Of a stretch of 64,000 nt of DNA, positions 42,241-54,634 are shown one piece after another. A program made the translations under genes and the position numbers. The stretch comes from Ligula intestinalis (Eukaryota > Platyhelminthes > Cestoda > Diphyllobothriidea > Diphyllobothriidae), in NCBI GenBank assembly GCA_036362985.1, contig JAYGXS010000010.1:6879840-6943839 (forward strand), given 5' to 3'. Below the pieces are notes generated by a model. The model worked only from the letters and a program-made list of their open reading frames with translations, did no database searches and was not told the DNA's origin. How positions within the stretch are numbered: position 1 is the stretch's first letter; the number at the start of each line of letters is the position of its first letter.

Positions 42241-43015
42241 CAACTACCATGAATATTCAGTGGCCACAGCTTGGGAACCAAAATTGAAAATTATCAAGAA
42301 GAGTGCTGAGGCATTATAAGGTTTCTATACGTGTATTTTATTGATTATTGAAGCAAATAAATCCAAAATACATAATATTTACTGAATACATTTACTTTTC
42401 GGGAAAAATTAAATAAGCTTAATAAATGGTTTAGGCTAAATAGGTATATTTCGGCATTCAGGTAACCTGACGCCTTTAAATTATTATAATTTACCACTCA
42501 GATTTCGATCCCTGCGCTACGTGACGTATTGTCTACATGCGGGATGAAAGACAAGCCAGCACATCTGATTCATATGCGCTATTTATATGGGATGGCCGTG
42601 AAAATGTGAATGCATTGAAAAATTTAGTTGAAATAGTTATCACTTGTATGGATAAATAAATGGGTTTTACTTCGGCATTTTCATCCAAATTTACCATCTT
42701 TTATAGAAATATATGTAACGAGCGGTAGGTTTATACTTTAGGAGCCCTATATGGACAATGAAAGCTCTCCTGCCGATATAACGTGAAAAGGATCATTAAT
42801 TTCTGTCAAAAAATATTTCATCTGTCAATAAATTATCCACCATCATTCATTTACGACTTGAGGTTTTATGTTCTACGAGCTGCTACAGCTGGCTGTCTTG
42901 CCACTTGTTCGATTGTCAAATTAAATGGGCAAGTTAGCGAAAATAGGCGCCCTTCTGCGAAAATGTTTTCACGGTGGGGCCAGCCGGGGCCACAGTGATG
43001 ACTTGCCCCGCCTGA

Positions 43016-43047
43016 GGCCCACCATGCCCACGGGGCATGGTGGGGCC
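43016..43047. repeat. Strong GC-rich hairpin
   Basis: GGCCCACCATGCCC, a three-base loop ACG and GGGCATGGTGGGGCC pair over 14 bases with one bulged G. It lies in a short GC-rich island just ahead of a SINE tail (43065-43160). Confidence 0.75.
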
Positions 43048-43860
43048 CGAAGAAGCTGGTGCTTCAAGGGAAGGTCTTCCCTGTAGCTGTCGGTTCGAAT
43101 TGCACCGCGGTCACGAATTTTTTACAATAAAGTTAACTGAGTTATTCAAATTTGCTAAACCCCTCAAAATATTTATCATACCAATTCGCTAATTGAGAAG
43201 AGAACAGAATGGCCACAGTTAGAGTCTCATGCTCGATGGATTACAGCCAATGATGCGTGCAGTCTTCTGAAGTAAGACGAAGTATTAGATGAAAAGATGG
43301 TCATATAAGGTTCGAGTATCTTTCATTCGTTGGGGAAAATACAATGCAAGCAGGCAAACGTCCGTAACGAAAAAGTCGCATGCATGCATCACTCCTTGAA
43401 GATTCTAAAAAAGATAAGCAGTCAAGCTCCTGAAACGAAAGGCTATTGCCGATCTAGAAGGGATTTTAGGTTAAATTATATTAAGTGTCATTAAATACAC
43501 TTATCAACCGTATCTATGTTTCTCCTAAGCTCAAGAAGACTGCATTTTAATATCTTCTTCAATAAAACAGCACGTATCTGATGAAAGTTTAGAGCAGAAG
43601 TAAAAGTCCATAGAGAATGAAACGGAACCAAATAGAGAGCATTTGCAATGGCAGTGCATAATACTATAGAAAAAATAAACTTTTTACAAAGTTTTGTGTT
43701 TTAAGACACTACGAACTTTAAATACCCTAAAACATTACTCAGCAAGGTAAGAGGCTAACCATGAGGAGTTAATAAACAACTGCCGAATCAGTTAAACGTG
43801 CTTGTAGATATTTTGTTTGATTCAAAGTACTTTAACTTAGCCGGATTTATCGTATTGTAA

Positions 43861-44269
43861 CACCTGATCTAGAGGGGTTGTCCAACTTCACGTCTGTCTT
43901 CCCGGGGTTGTTCTGAGATTCATTTTTGAGCTGACCCTCTTAATTATCATTGATATGATCAAGCGTCATCGTGCAAGCAGACAGACAGTAAGAGTCCAAA
44001 TGTGAATGGAAGAGTGTAATATATTAATGGAATTACAGACAGGTCGTAACACTGAGAATAGAACAAACACTGGCCAGTGGTGGAGAGGTCAAGTAGTAGG
44101 GCTCTGAGGGGAGTTGGCGTTGGGAGCGTCCACAGGGGGGAAGGGTCCTCTCCATCGATGACTTGCACTAGAACAGAAAAAGGCAGGAGCAACCCCGTGC
44201 ACCAAATCGCAACCAATATGTCAACTGCCCGCCAAGGGGTCCATTTTAAGCAAACGGATCAGACCTACC
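43861..44269. other. No recognisable gene; may be Gypsy 3' region
   Basis: No domain seen. On the minus strand this lies downstream of Gypsy integrase and may hold the end of that element, but I cannot point to an LTR. Confidence 0.3.
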
Positions 44270-45055
44270 GGGTCGGCCGCTACAATGCTCCACCCTTTAG
44301 GAAGAGCCCTGTCCCCAGGGGCTGCCAGGGAGTGGTGTGGGGTGCGTGGTCACTTCGACCTCTGCAGCCGGCGGTGGTACCAGGTACGGCGGCAGAATGG
44401 CCAGATTGGTCAGAATTGTTATGGGAGCAGACCCGTTGTAGGGTCTGGGCTTGGCGAAATGCGCCGTGAACTCGGGGGCATCGGGGATCTTGGCGTCGCG
44501 TAGGATGTACGAGACGAGGGAGAGGACGTCGATGACTTCGAATGGCCCTTCCCATGGACAAAAGAACTTGGCCGATGATCCCAGAGGTGGTACGTCACGA
44601 CGGCGCAGGACGTAGTCGCCTCGTTATTAGGAGAAACATGAAGGTGGCGGTCAAAAAGGTCCTTTTGCCGGTCGGTGGAGGCAGGAAGGTGCTCACGAGC
44701 CAAGTTGTGGGTTAATCAAACAGTATCTAGTAGGTCGAGAACATAGCGAGGGTTGGGTGGGTGGAGTTAGATGGCAACCGTGAGCATGAAGAATGAGGCA
44801 TGCACAGTAGACGAATGAACGATCGCCTTATACGCCATTAGGGCACACGGCAGATGGGTGTCGAAGGATGTGAAGCAGAGGATAAAGGCTTATAGGAGGT
44901 TGACGAGCGTCCGGTTTGAACGTTCGACCAGCCCATTACCCTCCGGGTGTTTGGGGGGTGGTAGGTGTTTTGTGAATGGCGAGGAGTTCGCATGCGTCGT
45001 GAAGCAACTGGCTCTGGAAGTTTGCGCCGCAATCGGAATGTAACGAAAGGGGTGC
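44270..45055 (-). mobile_element. Ty3/Gypsy retrotransposon integrase fragment
   Basis: In shifting frames the minus strand reads DCGANFQSQLLHDACELLAI, HKTPTTPQTPGG, NGLVERSNRTLVNLL, LPCALMAYKAIVHSSTVHAS, LHPPNP and LTHNLAREHLPASTDRQKDL. This order of integrase core and C-terminal motifs (second catalytic Asp in the SDxGANF motif, Glu in GLVER) is that of Ty3/Gypsy elements. The first Asp region, RT and protease are missing and several stops and shifts occur. It meets a PLE fragment at 45057. Confidence 0.8.
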
Positions 45056-45056
45056 G

Positions 45057-45470
45057 TCGAACGCCCTTTTTCTGCTGGGAGCAAAACTATAGCAGTGTCA
45101 GCCCTCAGTGGCTTGAGCGCCTTCTCGTCTCCTCTGCTCTGCTAACGATTGCGCGTGGTTTGTGCGCCATCACCAAGGTGATAACCTGCTGCTGAATGAG
45201 CTGTTTGGTCTCCACAGGATGTCCGGATGGTTTCAGAATCGCCTCGAACGTGGCCACGAGATTGACTGGGTAGGCATCTGCGGTGTTGAAACAGGCTTTG
45301 TGGCTTAGTGCTTTCAATTGTGTAGGCGTCAGCTGTTTGGACGACATGTTGTGTACTAGGACTTCAATACTCTCTTGTGATGCGTGAGCTAGATGTCTTA
45401 GCTTATCAGCCAACTCGACGTCTCTTCTTTCCCATAGGTCTCTACCTCGCTTGGTGATATACACATCATA
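45057..45470 (-). mobile_element. PLE N-terminal fragment
   Basis: The minus strand reads ELADKLRHLAHASQESIEVL, VHNMSSKQLTPTQLKALSHK, ADAYPVNLVATFEAIL, MAHKPRAIVSRAEE and, after a frameshift, LLPAEKGRST. This matches the PLE N-terminal domain at 20996-21440 (VHNLSSKELTKEQIQVLQ ... VPADKGRST). It ends right after GRST, where Gypsy sequence begins. Confidence 0.85.
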
Positions 45471-46355
45471 ACATAGGTGAAGATACGAGGTCCAGATAAA
45501 TTATCCCGATTATCGTCCCCCAAAGAAGGCGAAGAAGAAAACAAGGCGTTGTCGTGGACCACACTGTAATTGTGCTGACGTTTCAGAAATACACTATGTT
45601 TCGTCCTTTGCTTTCTTCGACTGTATCCCGTAGTCACGCGTACGCCAAACCAGTGATAACAACTATCAAGGTGGTACGGTACTATTAAGAGAAATAGCAC
45701 ACAATAAAAACACAAACCTTAACAATGGATATTCCAAGTCAAGAGCAAACGGAGTCAGTCAAAGGTGCATGGATCTGGTTTTATAGGATTCCAGGAGGCA
45801 GTTCCTGTGGGCTCCCATTGGTCTGAAAACACCAACGTCAAAGGGGGGGCGGACTTGATCAGAGACAATACTGTACTGGCAAGGGGGCGGGTTGCAAGCG
45901 TTTGAAGTCAGTGGTGGTGGGGTGGCTCGATGAGTGGTTCTCGGAGTAGCCGCGGGCGCTGGGTCAAAAAGGGGGGAGGGGAGAACGGACAGCTGGGTCG
46001 CCACCGCCTCCAGGGTGGTCGCCATGCGAAATTGAACTGTGCAAATCGAAAGAAGGGGGCAAGACCGGAGGAGGGCCGTATTCAGTCATGTGCATTAGAG
46101 TGTGTCATGGGCGGCCAGCACTCCGGGGGGAAGGAGGACAGCCTTCGGAAGTGTAAACAATCATTTTGTAGGTCGGACAGGAGTCTCATAGGAGAAGAGA
46201 TGTGGAGAATTTCAAATTTGTTCAGCCGGAAATAACACCGCCCGCCAATTCTCCACGTACCGTCCACGTCGGCTCTGTTAATTCACCTACACTCAGCTCA
46301 TGCAAAGCACATAACTATTCGCTAGTAAAAATAGTTTTATATCTGCTCGTGACAC
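45471..46355. other. PLE leader and flank of the BEL element; possible BEL LTR
   Basis: 45471-45715 is probably leader of the minus-strand PLE fragment. An 88-codon minus-strand frame (45759-46025, MATTLEAVATQLSVLPS start) resembles a retroelement gag N-terminus only loosely. On the minus strand, the sequence after the BEL pol stop contains TGTCACGAGCAG from about 46354, which could start the 3' LTR. No matching 5' LTR is visible because of the gap. Confidence 0.3.
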
Positions 46356-46381
46356 TAGCACCACGTCCCTTACTTCCCTGT

Positions 46382-49300
46382 TTATTGTCTACCCTCTAGT
46401 AAACAAATCTTACGAACGTCTCTCTTTACGACACCACCCGCCGTTCTCACTTGCACTGTTCTAACTGAACCATCCAGACTCTCTTCGCACTTATTAATCA
46501 CTCCTAAAGGCCATTTTCCACGAGGTATGTACTCCCCAGACACTAAGACTACGTCCCCTTCTTTCAGCTCTCGGGACTCTCGAAGCCACTTAGTACGCTG
46601 TTGTAGTGTAGGCAGGTATTCCTTAGTCGAGCGTCGCCAAAAGACGCCTGCCAAGTAGTGTACTTGTTTCAATCCCGCATTATATTGCGTAACCAAATCA
46701 TCAGTACGGGGCAGCTCCAAGCTATTTCGCATTAACAACAAGCTGTTAGGTGTAAGGGGTATAAGGTCGTTACTATCAGAAGCGGGCAGAATCAGCGGTC
46801 TGTTGTTTAATATGCGTTCTGCCTGTACAAAGAGGGTGTTGAGTCGCTCGTCGTTTACGCATTGCTCGTTACACAGTGAAATGAGGATTCGTCGTACTGA
46901 CCTGATTACACGTTCCCATACTCCTCCGCGATGGCTAGCTGCGGGTGGATTAAAATGCCATTGTATTTCAGAGGTCAGTAACTGATCTGATATTACCTTT
47001 TGATCCCACTTTTTGATATCACCTTTGAGCGCCCTAACTGACCCAACGAAGTTGGTTCCATTGTCACTATAGATGTCAGTCGGTTTTCCTCGTCTACTAA
47101 CAAACCTCATTAAGCACTGGAGAAAGGAATCAGTGTAAAGAGAGAAAGATATCTCAAGATGGATGGCTCTGGTCTGTAAGCAACTAAACAGACAACCATA
47201 GCGTTTTTCAGAAGACCGCCCACGCTTCGTCATAAAGGGTCCAAAGTAGTCTACCCCAACACACTTGAAGGGATACCATCCCACTTTTATCCTTTGTAGG
47301 GGAAGAGGGGCCATCATCTGTCCTTGGGTTGGCCTAAATTTACGTCTGCACGATAAGCATGCACCAATTACACGCTTAACTGACATGCTTCCCTTCAAGA
47401 TCCAAAACTTTTGACGGATAGCCTCCAATACTTGTGCCGTCCCGCAGTGTCCTTCTAGTTCGTGGAAGTAGTTGATTATTAAATCTGTCACGGGATGACG
47501 GTTTGGAAGAATTACAGGATGTTTAAACGACTCATTGTACGTCGAGTAGTTCAAGCGACCTCCCACGCGCATCGTGCCATTAATTAGAATGGGACACAAG
47601 CGCTTCAAACTGCTAGATCTAACGGTTTTTCTTCTACCGTCGACATCCATTTGAAGAGATTCGAAAACACTTAATTCGCGAGTAAAGTGCTGACCTTGTA
47701 CGTACTTCATCAGACCATCTATAGCCTGACGCATCTCCGTGACTCGAATATAGCCCTTCATCAATGTCTCTTGAGGAGCCTTGCCAGCGGAAACGATAAT
47801 ATACTGCTTGAAACGCAGGAGCCAGACCACGGCCCTTTGTAATCTGGTCCAACTTGAAAAACGGTTAACCAGTTTATCCAAACTGCCATATTGGCTTAAC
47901 ACGTGAACTTGAGCAATCGTTCTTTTGAATTCCAGTAAAGGTTGTGCAGGCCATTCGCTCTCCGGTCGAACTAAAAAGTCTGGACCGCGCAACCACTGTG
48001 GCAAGAACGCAAAGTTACACGTCCCCCGCGAAGCTATGTCTGCTGGGTTTACCCCCGAACCCACAAACCTCCACTGTGAAGTTGCAGACAAGTCATGAAT
48101 AACCGTCAATCTATTGGCTACAAATGTACAGAATCTGGTTGATTCGTTGTGTATGTAGTATAAGACTATCATAGAATCAGTCCAGAAAGTCACACTTTTA
48201 AAGTACGTACTGGTAGCTGACCGGATTAGGTCAGCCACGCGTACAGCCACGGTTGCAGCCGCCAACTCTAATCGTGGTATAGAAACGGTTTTGAGAGGCG
48301 CAATGCGTGCTTTTGAACAAACGAGTGAACAATGTAAGTTCCGTGTTTCGTTACTGAAACGAGCATAGGCAACTGCACTAAATGCTTCTTCTGACGCATC
48401 ACAAAACAAGCGTAATTCGGTCCGCATTGGATCGCTGATGCCTTTGGGTTTAAGACATCGAGCCAGCTGAAGCGTATTTTGACTCTGTAAGTTTTAGATC
48501 CAGTTTTCCCATCGAGATCTCTCGATAGCGGATAGTTGCTCATCCCATTTCAGTCCGCTTTTGCATAAGGATTGTAGTAAGCACTTTCCCGGTATCAACC
48601 AAGGAGCAACGAAACCCAGAGGGTCATAAAGAGAAGACAAGCAAGACAGGATGCCTCTACGAGTCGACAGTTTCGTAGGTATGTCGAGGCTTATCGCGAG
48701 CATGTCAGAATTCGTATCCCACTGCAGTCCTTAGGTTCACTCAGTTGATAGAGTATTGACAGCGATATCTCTCATATTAGAAGAGAGTTCGCTGGCATTG
48801 ATGTGCAACAGCACGTGGCGGTCATTTGACGCACTGTTTCGCATCCGAAAGCCACCATGAGATAGTAGCGTGCAAACTTCGTCCACAAAACATTTAGCGG
48901 AATCCGCATCGCCTAACGAAAGCAGACAATCATCAACGTAAACACTACGATGAATCGCTTCGCAAGTTGATGAAGAGTAGGATGAACCGAAATCTTCAAC
49001 TGTTTTTCGCATCGCAAATGCTGCAATAAATGGTGAAGAAGTTAACCCCAATGTATGGGATGTCCACTGGAACTCAACAGGTTCCCCGGCCAACCCCTCA
49101 CTTTCCCACCACAATAATCTCAGAGTTGGTCGATCGACCGGATGCACTTTCACTTGTAAGAACTTCTCTTCTATATCCCCTGCCACTGCAATTCGTTCTA
49201 GCCGGAAACCCAACAACACGCTTACTAATTTTGCGTTTAGATCCGGCCCTTGGTAGAGGTGATCGTTAAGAGACCTGCCCTGGCACTTTGAAGCACAGTC

Positions 49301-50615
49301 AAATACAACGCGGATTTTGTCTGGTTTTCGGGGGTTTAAAACAGGATGATGAGGTAAATACCAACGTCTTAGTTCCGGAAATGTTTTGTTACTCTCAGCC
49401 CGCTCGATGTATCCTTTTTTCCTGAAGGAACTGAATGTTTGCTCGTATTTTTGAAGTAACTCAGGCTGTCGATCCAGCTTACTCCTGAGATGGAGCAGTC
49501 GTTTCCGTGCCAACGGATACGTTTCCGGGAACTTTGACGTACGATTTCTCCAAGGTAGCGACAGTTGGAAATGCCCATTTATGTGCCTAATGGACGAACG
49601 TGCCATAGTCAGAGCCCGTTCATCCTCCAACGAATAACTCGCAATCATTGCAGACGTGTCAAAAAACTCAGAGTCGTATAAGTGTTTAATGTCTTCTGTC
49701 ACCTCTCTCTCTCTTGATTAACAATACAGTGACAGATAGAGTCACCTTCCAATCTGTCGCGCGAAGGTCCAAGCAACATCCATCCAAGCAAAGTTTTCCC
49801 GGCAAACGGTTCTCGTTTTCCACCCAGACGTTGGTCAAGTACCCAATGAGCTTCCACGGCGTCGTTTCCAATAAGTATGCCGACCTCACAATCCGTGAGC
49901 TCGTCAAACATTATATCGTTCAGGTGTGACCATGACGATGCCAACTTCTTAATGGATGGTTCCGCACGCAGTAGCAAGTCTTCAACTACTAGAGCCCTTT
50001 CGACTTCAACTGATTAGTTTTCATTCATGGGCAGCAGTCTTACGTCTCTGACTTCCGAATAACATTCGATAGACCCACTTAATGTGTTGATCGTCGATGC
50101 CGTCGACTTGGGGAAGACTCCGCTGTTAACTAGTAGCTCTCGTTTTATTAACGTGACATCAGAGCCACTTTCCAAGAATGCGTATGTTTCGATAGTTCCG
50201 GTCGGTGTTGCTAGCTTGAAAGGAATAACACCTAGTCGTGATGGTACGTATGCGATTCTACTCAGGGCGCAAATTCCCTCGTCTCGCAATATTCGCTGAT
50301 CGTTTCCCGATCGCCTTACATGCAGGAGTGTATGATGACGTCCTGTACACTCACAACGTTCCTTTTGCCTACACACCAGAGCAAAATGCGTATTATCGAG
50401 ACAGACAAAGCATGCCTTGTGTTCGCGCATACAATTCCATCTATCAGCGACGCTCATGGATAGTAGACGGGGACAACTGGCCACTTTATGTGTTTGAGAA
50501 CATATAAAGCAAGGCTGGAAATTTGGCGGGCCGCCGGCAGCGGCTAGGAATGTGGCAGGTACTTCACACCTTTGGTGCTGAACGTTAGTATTTGAGGGAT
50601 TTTGATTATGACGAG
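46382..50615 (-). pseudogene. BEL/Pao LTR retrotransposon gag-pol, nearly complete
   Basis: Minus strand, 5' end cut by the gap. Parts in order: zinc knuckles (CFICSQTHKVASC, CFVCLDNTHFALVC, then CTGRHHTLLH) at about 50515-50320; protease (YAFLESGSDVTLI) near 50175, with Glu in place of the catalytic Asp; and a region with VGILIGNDAVEAHW at 49977-49699. RT at 49702-48500 has VVFDCASKCQGRSLNDHLYQ, AGDIEEKFLQV and YVDDCLLS near 48940; the RNase H-like part begins ELRLFCDASEEAFSAVAYA. Integrase has HELEGHC...CLSC, GVDYFGPF, YSDNGTNFVG and GVWERVIRS, and ends with WPLGVI and a stop at 46382. Lesions: in-frame stops near 50014, 48737, 48731 and 48494, and a frameshift in a GA run near 49700. The integrase frame (681 codons) is intact, so the insertion is fairly recent. 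Confidence 0.93.
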
Positions 50616-51136
50616 NNNNNNNNNNNNNNNNNNNNNNNNNNNNNNNNNNNNNNNNNNNNNNNNNNNNNNNNNNNNNNNNNNNNNNNNNNNNNNNNNNNNN
50701 NNNNNNNNNNNNNNNNNNNNNNNNNNNNNNNNNNNNNNNNNNNNNNNNNNNNNNNNNNNNNNNNNNNNNNNNNNNNNNNNNNNNNNNNNNNNNNNNNNNN
50801 NNNNNNNNNNNNNNNNNNNNNNNNNNNNNNNNNNNNNNNNNNNNNNNNNNNNNNNNNNNNNNNNNNNNNNNNNNNNNNNNNNNNNNNNNNNNNNNNNNNN
50901 NNNNNNNNNNNNNNNNNNNNNNNNNNNNNNNNNNNNNNNNNNNNNNNNNNNNNNNNNNNNNNNNNNNNNNNNNNNNNNNNNNNNNNNNNNNNNNNNNNNN
51001 NNNNNNNNNNNNNNNNNNNNNNNNNNNNNNNNNNNNNNNNNNNNNNNNNNNNNNNNNNNNNNNNNNNNNNNNNNNNNNNNNNNNNNNNNNNNNNNNNNNN
51101 NNNNNNNNNNNNNNNNNNNNNNNNNNNNNNNNNNNN
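50616..51136. other. Assembly gap (521 N)
   Basis: The gap removes the 5' part of the BEL gag and LTR and the left edge of segmental copy B. Frames that run through it are meaningless. True gap length may differ. Confidence 1.
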
Positions 51137-51552
51137 CCTAACGCCCGATAGGCAAGATAAACGTTTATGGCTCTGTTTAGTGAGCCAGTCAAAGACCACC
51201 TTTCCAACAGCAATCTAGCCATTTTTCAGTTGTTCAGCAAACAGGAATAGCCACTCAGTTACTCTAACGATGTTTACTGAGAGATTGTCTGAAACATCAG
51301 CCTCAAAATAACCAGTCCATATCCTCGTACCTTTTTCTTCGTCGTCTTTGGGAAATGGTTAAAACGATGGAAAAAGATCTCTTATCATTTGGGAGTAAAT
51401 AACGCCCTCTTTAAGTGTTATATTTAAGGAAAAGGTATTTTTCGGTTTTAAAAATTTATAAATTGTTGGCACGGGAGAACTACATTAAGTTGCATACAAA
51501 CATAGCATATACTAATCAAAAACAAATTTCAGCATTTTGATTGACATCGTAC

Positions 51553-51707
51553 CGGTCGCGGTCCCTGTCTGAAGGGTCAGCTTTAGATTTGGCCAGCAGG
51601 ATACTACCAACAATGGTTAAGCAGATGCTAGCGATGAGATACAAAGCACATACGAGCTTGAGGTAAAGTATATTCGCGTTGGAAACGCTAAGTCCACAGG
51701 ATGCCAT
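51553..51707 (-). CDS. Duplicated first exon of the two-helix membrane protein
   Basis: The exon reads MASCGLSVSNANILYLKLVC and keeps helix 1 and the loop KSKADPSDRDRD. Acceptor and donor (GACCG|GTACGA) and the phase are as in 39968-40122. Exons for helix 2 and the tail are not found beside it; the gap and the BEL element take that place. The candidate upstream exon (ending 52750) has lost its donor. It is either a decaying paralogue or part of a new transcript. Confidence 0.5.
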
Positions 51708-53355
51708 GGCTTAAACTGAAAGGAAGACCAAAAGTAAACAATCAAGTAACACCTGAGAGTCATGTTTCATCATTCAAAAGTGACACAATTCAATCAACCA
51801 CATGCAGTACATTATCTATCCCACAACATGTGGAGACCGAAATTTCATTGGGTGTTCTGACACGAATTTGAGTTTGGCTATTTTAATCATCGAATAGATC
51901 ATATGAAACACTCAATGATGCCGACTAGAAAAGGGTAGAATCCTGGGCCTTTTGGAGACCTGATAGAAAATCTGCATAACGGTATTTTAATTCTAATTTT
52001 ATTCGGTCATTTACCGTTTCTTACTTCTAACCTGACCAAAAAGCATGAAATCAGCCGAATTCCCATTGCGTGAGTTACAAGTTAAACGGTTGCAATTATC
52101 CAGAGATGCATTTGCCGTAAAATTCCTCAAAAAGCAGACTGTGCTTAATTGTCCCACTTTTTGTTTGAAAGTAGACCTCTTTGGCTTATGAAGAAGAAGA
52201 GTTTTCTGGGCATTGAACGTATCATTAGAAAGCTAATGGTTCATATATTCCTTGCATTTACTTCGCAGTCCCCAGTTTGTAACGGACTTTTAGTAATCCT
52301 TTCACAGATTGATTTTAAGCCGCTGGTCCATATGAACTGCTTCTTCGCCTTTATAGCTGAATGGTTTCACTTGCCAAGCCATTATAAAATAAACATGCTT
52401 CTTCCGCAAGCACTTAGAAAAATAAATATTTTAAGCATCTAAAGATAAGGGAAATTATAAAGAAGGTGCATGCCAGTTACACTTTATTATCTATGCTTAT
52501 TTTTTAAATGGCCCAACACAAATGTAATATGCCAAATGTGATAAATTATTCGTTGCATGACTAACAAAAAATTTAAAAATAATGTAAAATTCTCCAACTT
52601 TTGGTTAAGAATTTGTAGTACGTAATATCTAAAAATATAAGATACCAATTCCCGCCTCACGCCACTGACAAATATATTTGCTTAAGAACACTAATCTCAT
52701 TTGAGTATTGTACGTAAAAAAGGTGAAGCCTGCAAGAAGTTACGTCGACTGATTTTGGCAGTCCAACAGAGTGCTGTAACCGCGCCGAGAATACACGGGT
52801 GTAATATGAGTCAGGAGGAGTGGTCTGTGCGGCACCTAATTTTCCCGAAGTAGCCTTCGACTCGTAAAGGTCTAAGAATAGAATTGCACGGTATAGCTTG
52901 GCTTGTGTGTACGTGACGGTTCTTGAAAATGTGTGGGCGTCTGTTGTGCTGCCTTTTTCTACCTTCGAGCTACCAGGGCTTTCACACACGCCTAATCATA
53001 TACTCAGCGCGGTATCGACCTACTTGCCGCGTCACATGCGCATTTGCTTAAAGGTGGCGGCAGCCGAGTGATTTTTTACCCCACAGCCAACACAGCACAT
53101 CTAGTTTACCCAATTGTAAAAACAATCGCGGCATTCAGCGCGAGTAAAATTCGTCAACTAAACTAACCAAATCTGCCAAACCTCCTTAATAATTATGTCA
53201 GCCTAGTAGTCAGTCTGGTGGATTCTAGATGATTGGTTAAAACATTCTGCTCAGGCAGTCAACGTGATGTCCCGTATTGATGGAAGCCATAAGAGCCGCA
53301 AATTTGGGCGGGTAATGTTGATCCAAGTGCGATTAAACTCACGGTGTGAAGCGTG

Positions 53356-53520
53356 GCATTCGTAGCTCAAGTAGGTAGAACGTTGGCTTGTGTAGGCGGC
53401 TTTCTCTCCTATGCGGCTTCGAATCCCACCGAATGCAGTGAGTTTTTTTCACAATTGAGCCAACTATATTAACCAAATCTGCCAAACCTCTTTAATACTT
53501 AGCACATCCACACTTTTGTA
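53356..53520 (+). mobile_element. tRNA-related SINE, copy 2
   Basis: Counterpart of 41772-41935 in copy B. The acceptor pairing GCATTCG/CGAATGC is kept, but the B-box now reads 'gcttcgaatcc'. Confidence 0.7.
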
Positions 53521-53744
53521 TCTAGGCGGCTGGTATTGGGAGGCGGCACTGTAAAGCTACTTGAGCTTACTAAATGTGTTCCAATTCATTCCGTCTTCCC
53601 AGACTTTTTATTTAGGTGAACACAACCACTTGCCACAAATTCTCACCATCTACCTTTGACGCACAGGGTGTCATCCAAGGTGAAATGTAAGTCTTGAACG
53701 CTGCGATCACTAGGCTTACTTGAATATAGAACACGATTGATGTT

Positions 53745-54299
53745 TTCGGATATGAAACTGCCTTATAGCCGTATAGCAAATACTACACAAAATCTATTCC
53801 TGCATCTGCACAAAGACCACTTTCTTTGCAAAAGCATTCTGCGGAAAAAAATATTTCTTGGTAATTACAAGGCACAGAATGCGTTGGGTCACACGCAAAA
53901 ACACTATGCTACTTGGCTAAACAGAGGCGAGCTTAACTCAATATCTAGTGTTATTTTAGCATACTTGGTTGACAGCGGTCATCGAGCAGGCCTAAAACAA
54001 GCGTTTTGAGTCTTCTATAAATTGCCGGCGAAACAATACAACTTTCTGCGTCAACGGATACTTGCGACGGCATTTATTCATTCAGCCAAGCATAACCCTG
54101 ACCACCATCTGGACCGGAAACACAGACAGACGCATCCACAAATGGCGCAGATGGTCCAACACTGGGGTCTGCCAGGTGAGTCACAAGCACTTCATGGAAT
54201 CGCAGTTCATCGATGCCGCACCACTTGCCATGAACTGTTAGAGCAGACCGAGTATATATTCACTCAGGAATGTGCAAATACCGATCGTATTGCCATCTA
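53745..54299 (+). mobile_element. PLE of a different lineage, nuclease end with internal deletion
   Basis: The plus strand reads SRIANTTQNLFLHLHKDHF, then RGELNSISSVILAYLVDSGH and FYKLPAKQYNFLRQRILATA with FIHSAKHNPDHHLD, ending at 54300. The order (TTQNL-LHLHK, then RGELNS--SVILAHLVDSGHR, then a nuclease tail) is a PLE C-terminus distinct from the main family here. The YxIxC...YxGxT core is missing between 53870 and 53900. It sits exactly where segmental copies A and B diverge. Confidence 0.6.
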
Positions 54300-54369
54300 G
54301 TTGGCTTCCCGAAGTAAACAAAAATTCTGTGGTTGGTCAGGTGCCTCGAAAAGGTGACAACATTCCAGG

Positions 54370-54465
54370 TCGGATGCCTTCCCTGTTGTGTGGATTCGGC
54401 TCCCACCGAGGTCACAAATATTTCTCAATTGGGTCGACTGAATTAAGCAAGTCTGTCAAACGTAC
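54370..54465 (+). mobile_element. SINE tail, partial copy
   Basis: A B-box-like 'ggattcggctcccaccgagg' is followed by the SINE body 'caattgggtcgactgaatta' and 'agtctgtcaaacg'. Confidence 0.5.
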
Positions 54466-54634
54466 CTTACATTTACAAAGGTTGGATGTGCAGTTCGAAT
54501 AGCAGAACGCAGTGAGGAATACAAGTGCATCTTGTACTGTCAGGTTTACCAGTCTCGAGAAAACTATCAGAGCAGCAGAAAGACTCATGCGATAGACGTC
54601 CTTATCATTATCATATAAATGACCACAATTGTGA

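Larger units (their letters stand above)
39601..43860. repeat. Segmental duplication, copy A
   Basis: Three colinear blocks match copy B: 39601-42168 with 51137-53748, 43065-43660 with 54640-55028, and 43700-43860 with 57140-57290. Identity is high by eye (39601-39700 differs from 51137-51236 at about one base). The blocks include the first coding exon of the membrane-protein gene, its candidate 5' exon and a tRNA-related SINE. Between blocks the copies carry different insertions: copy B has a PLE and a MULE-type gene. The left end of copy B falls at the assembly gap. Confidence 0.92.

Noticed and set aside
50014..51222. Long open frames of 179-402 codons across the N stretch
   Set aside because: They exist only because N positions cannot contain stops; the real sequence is unknown.
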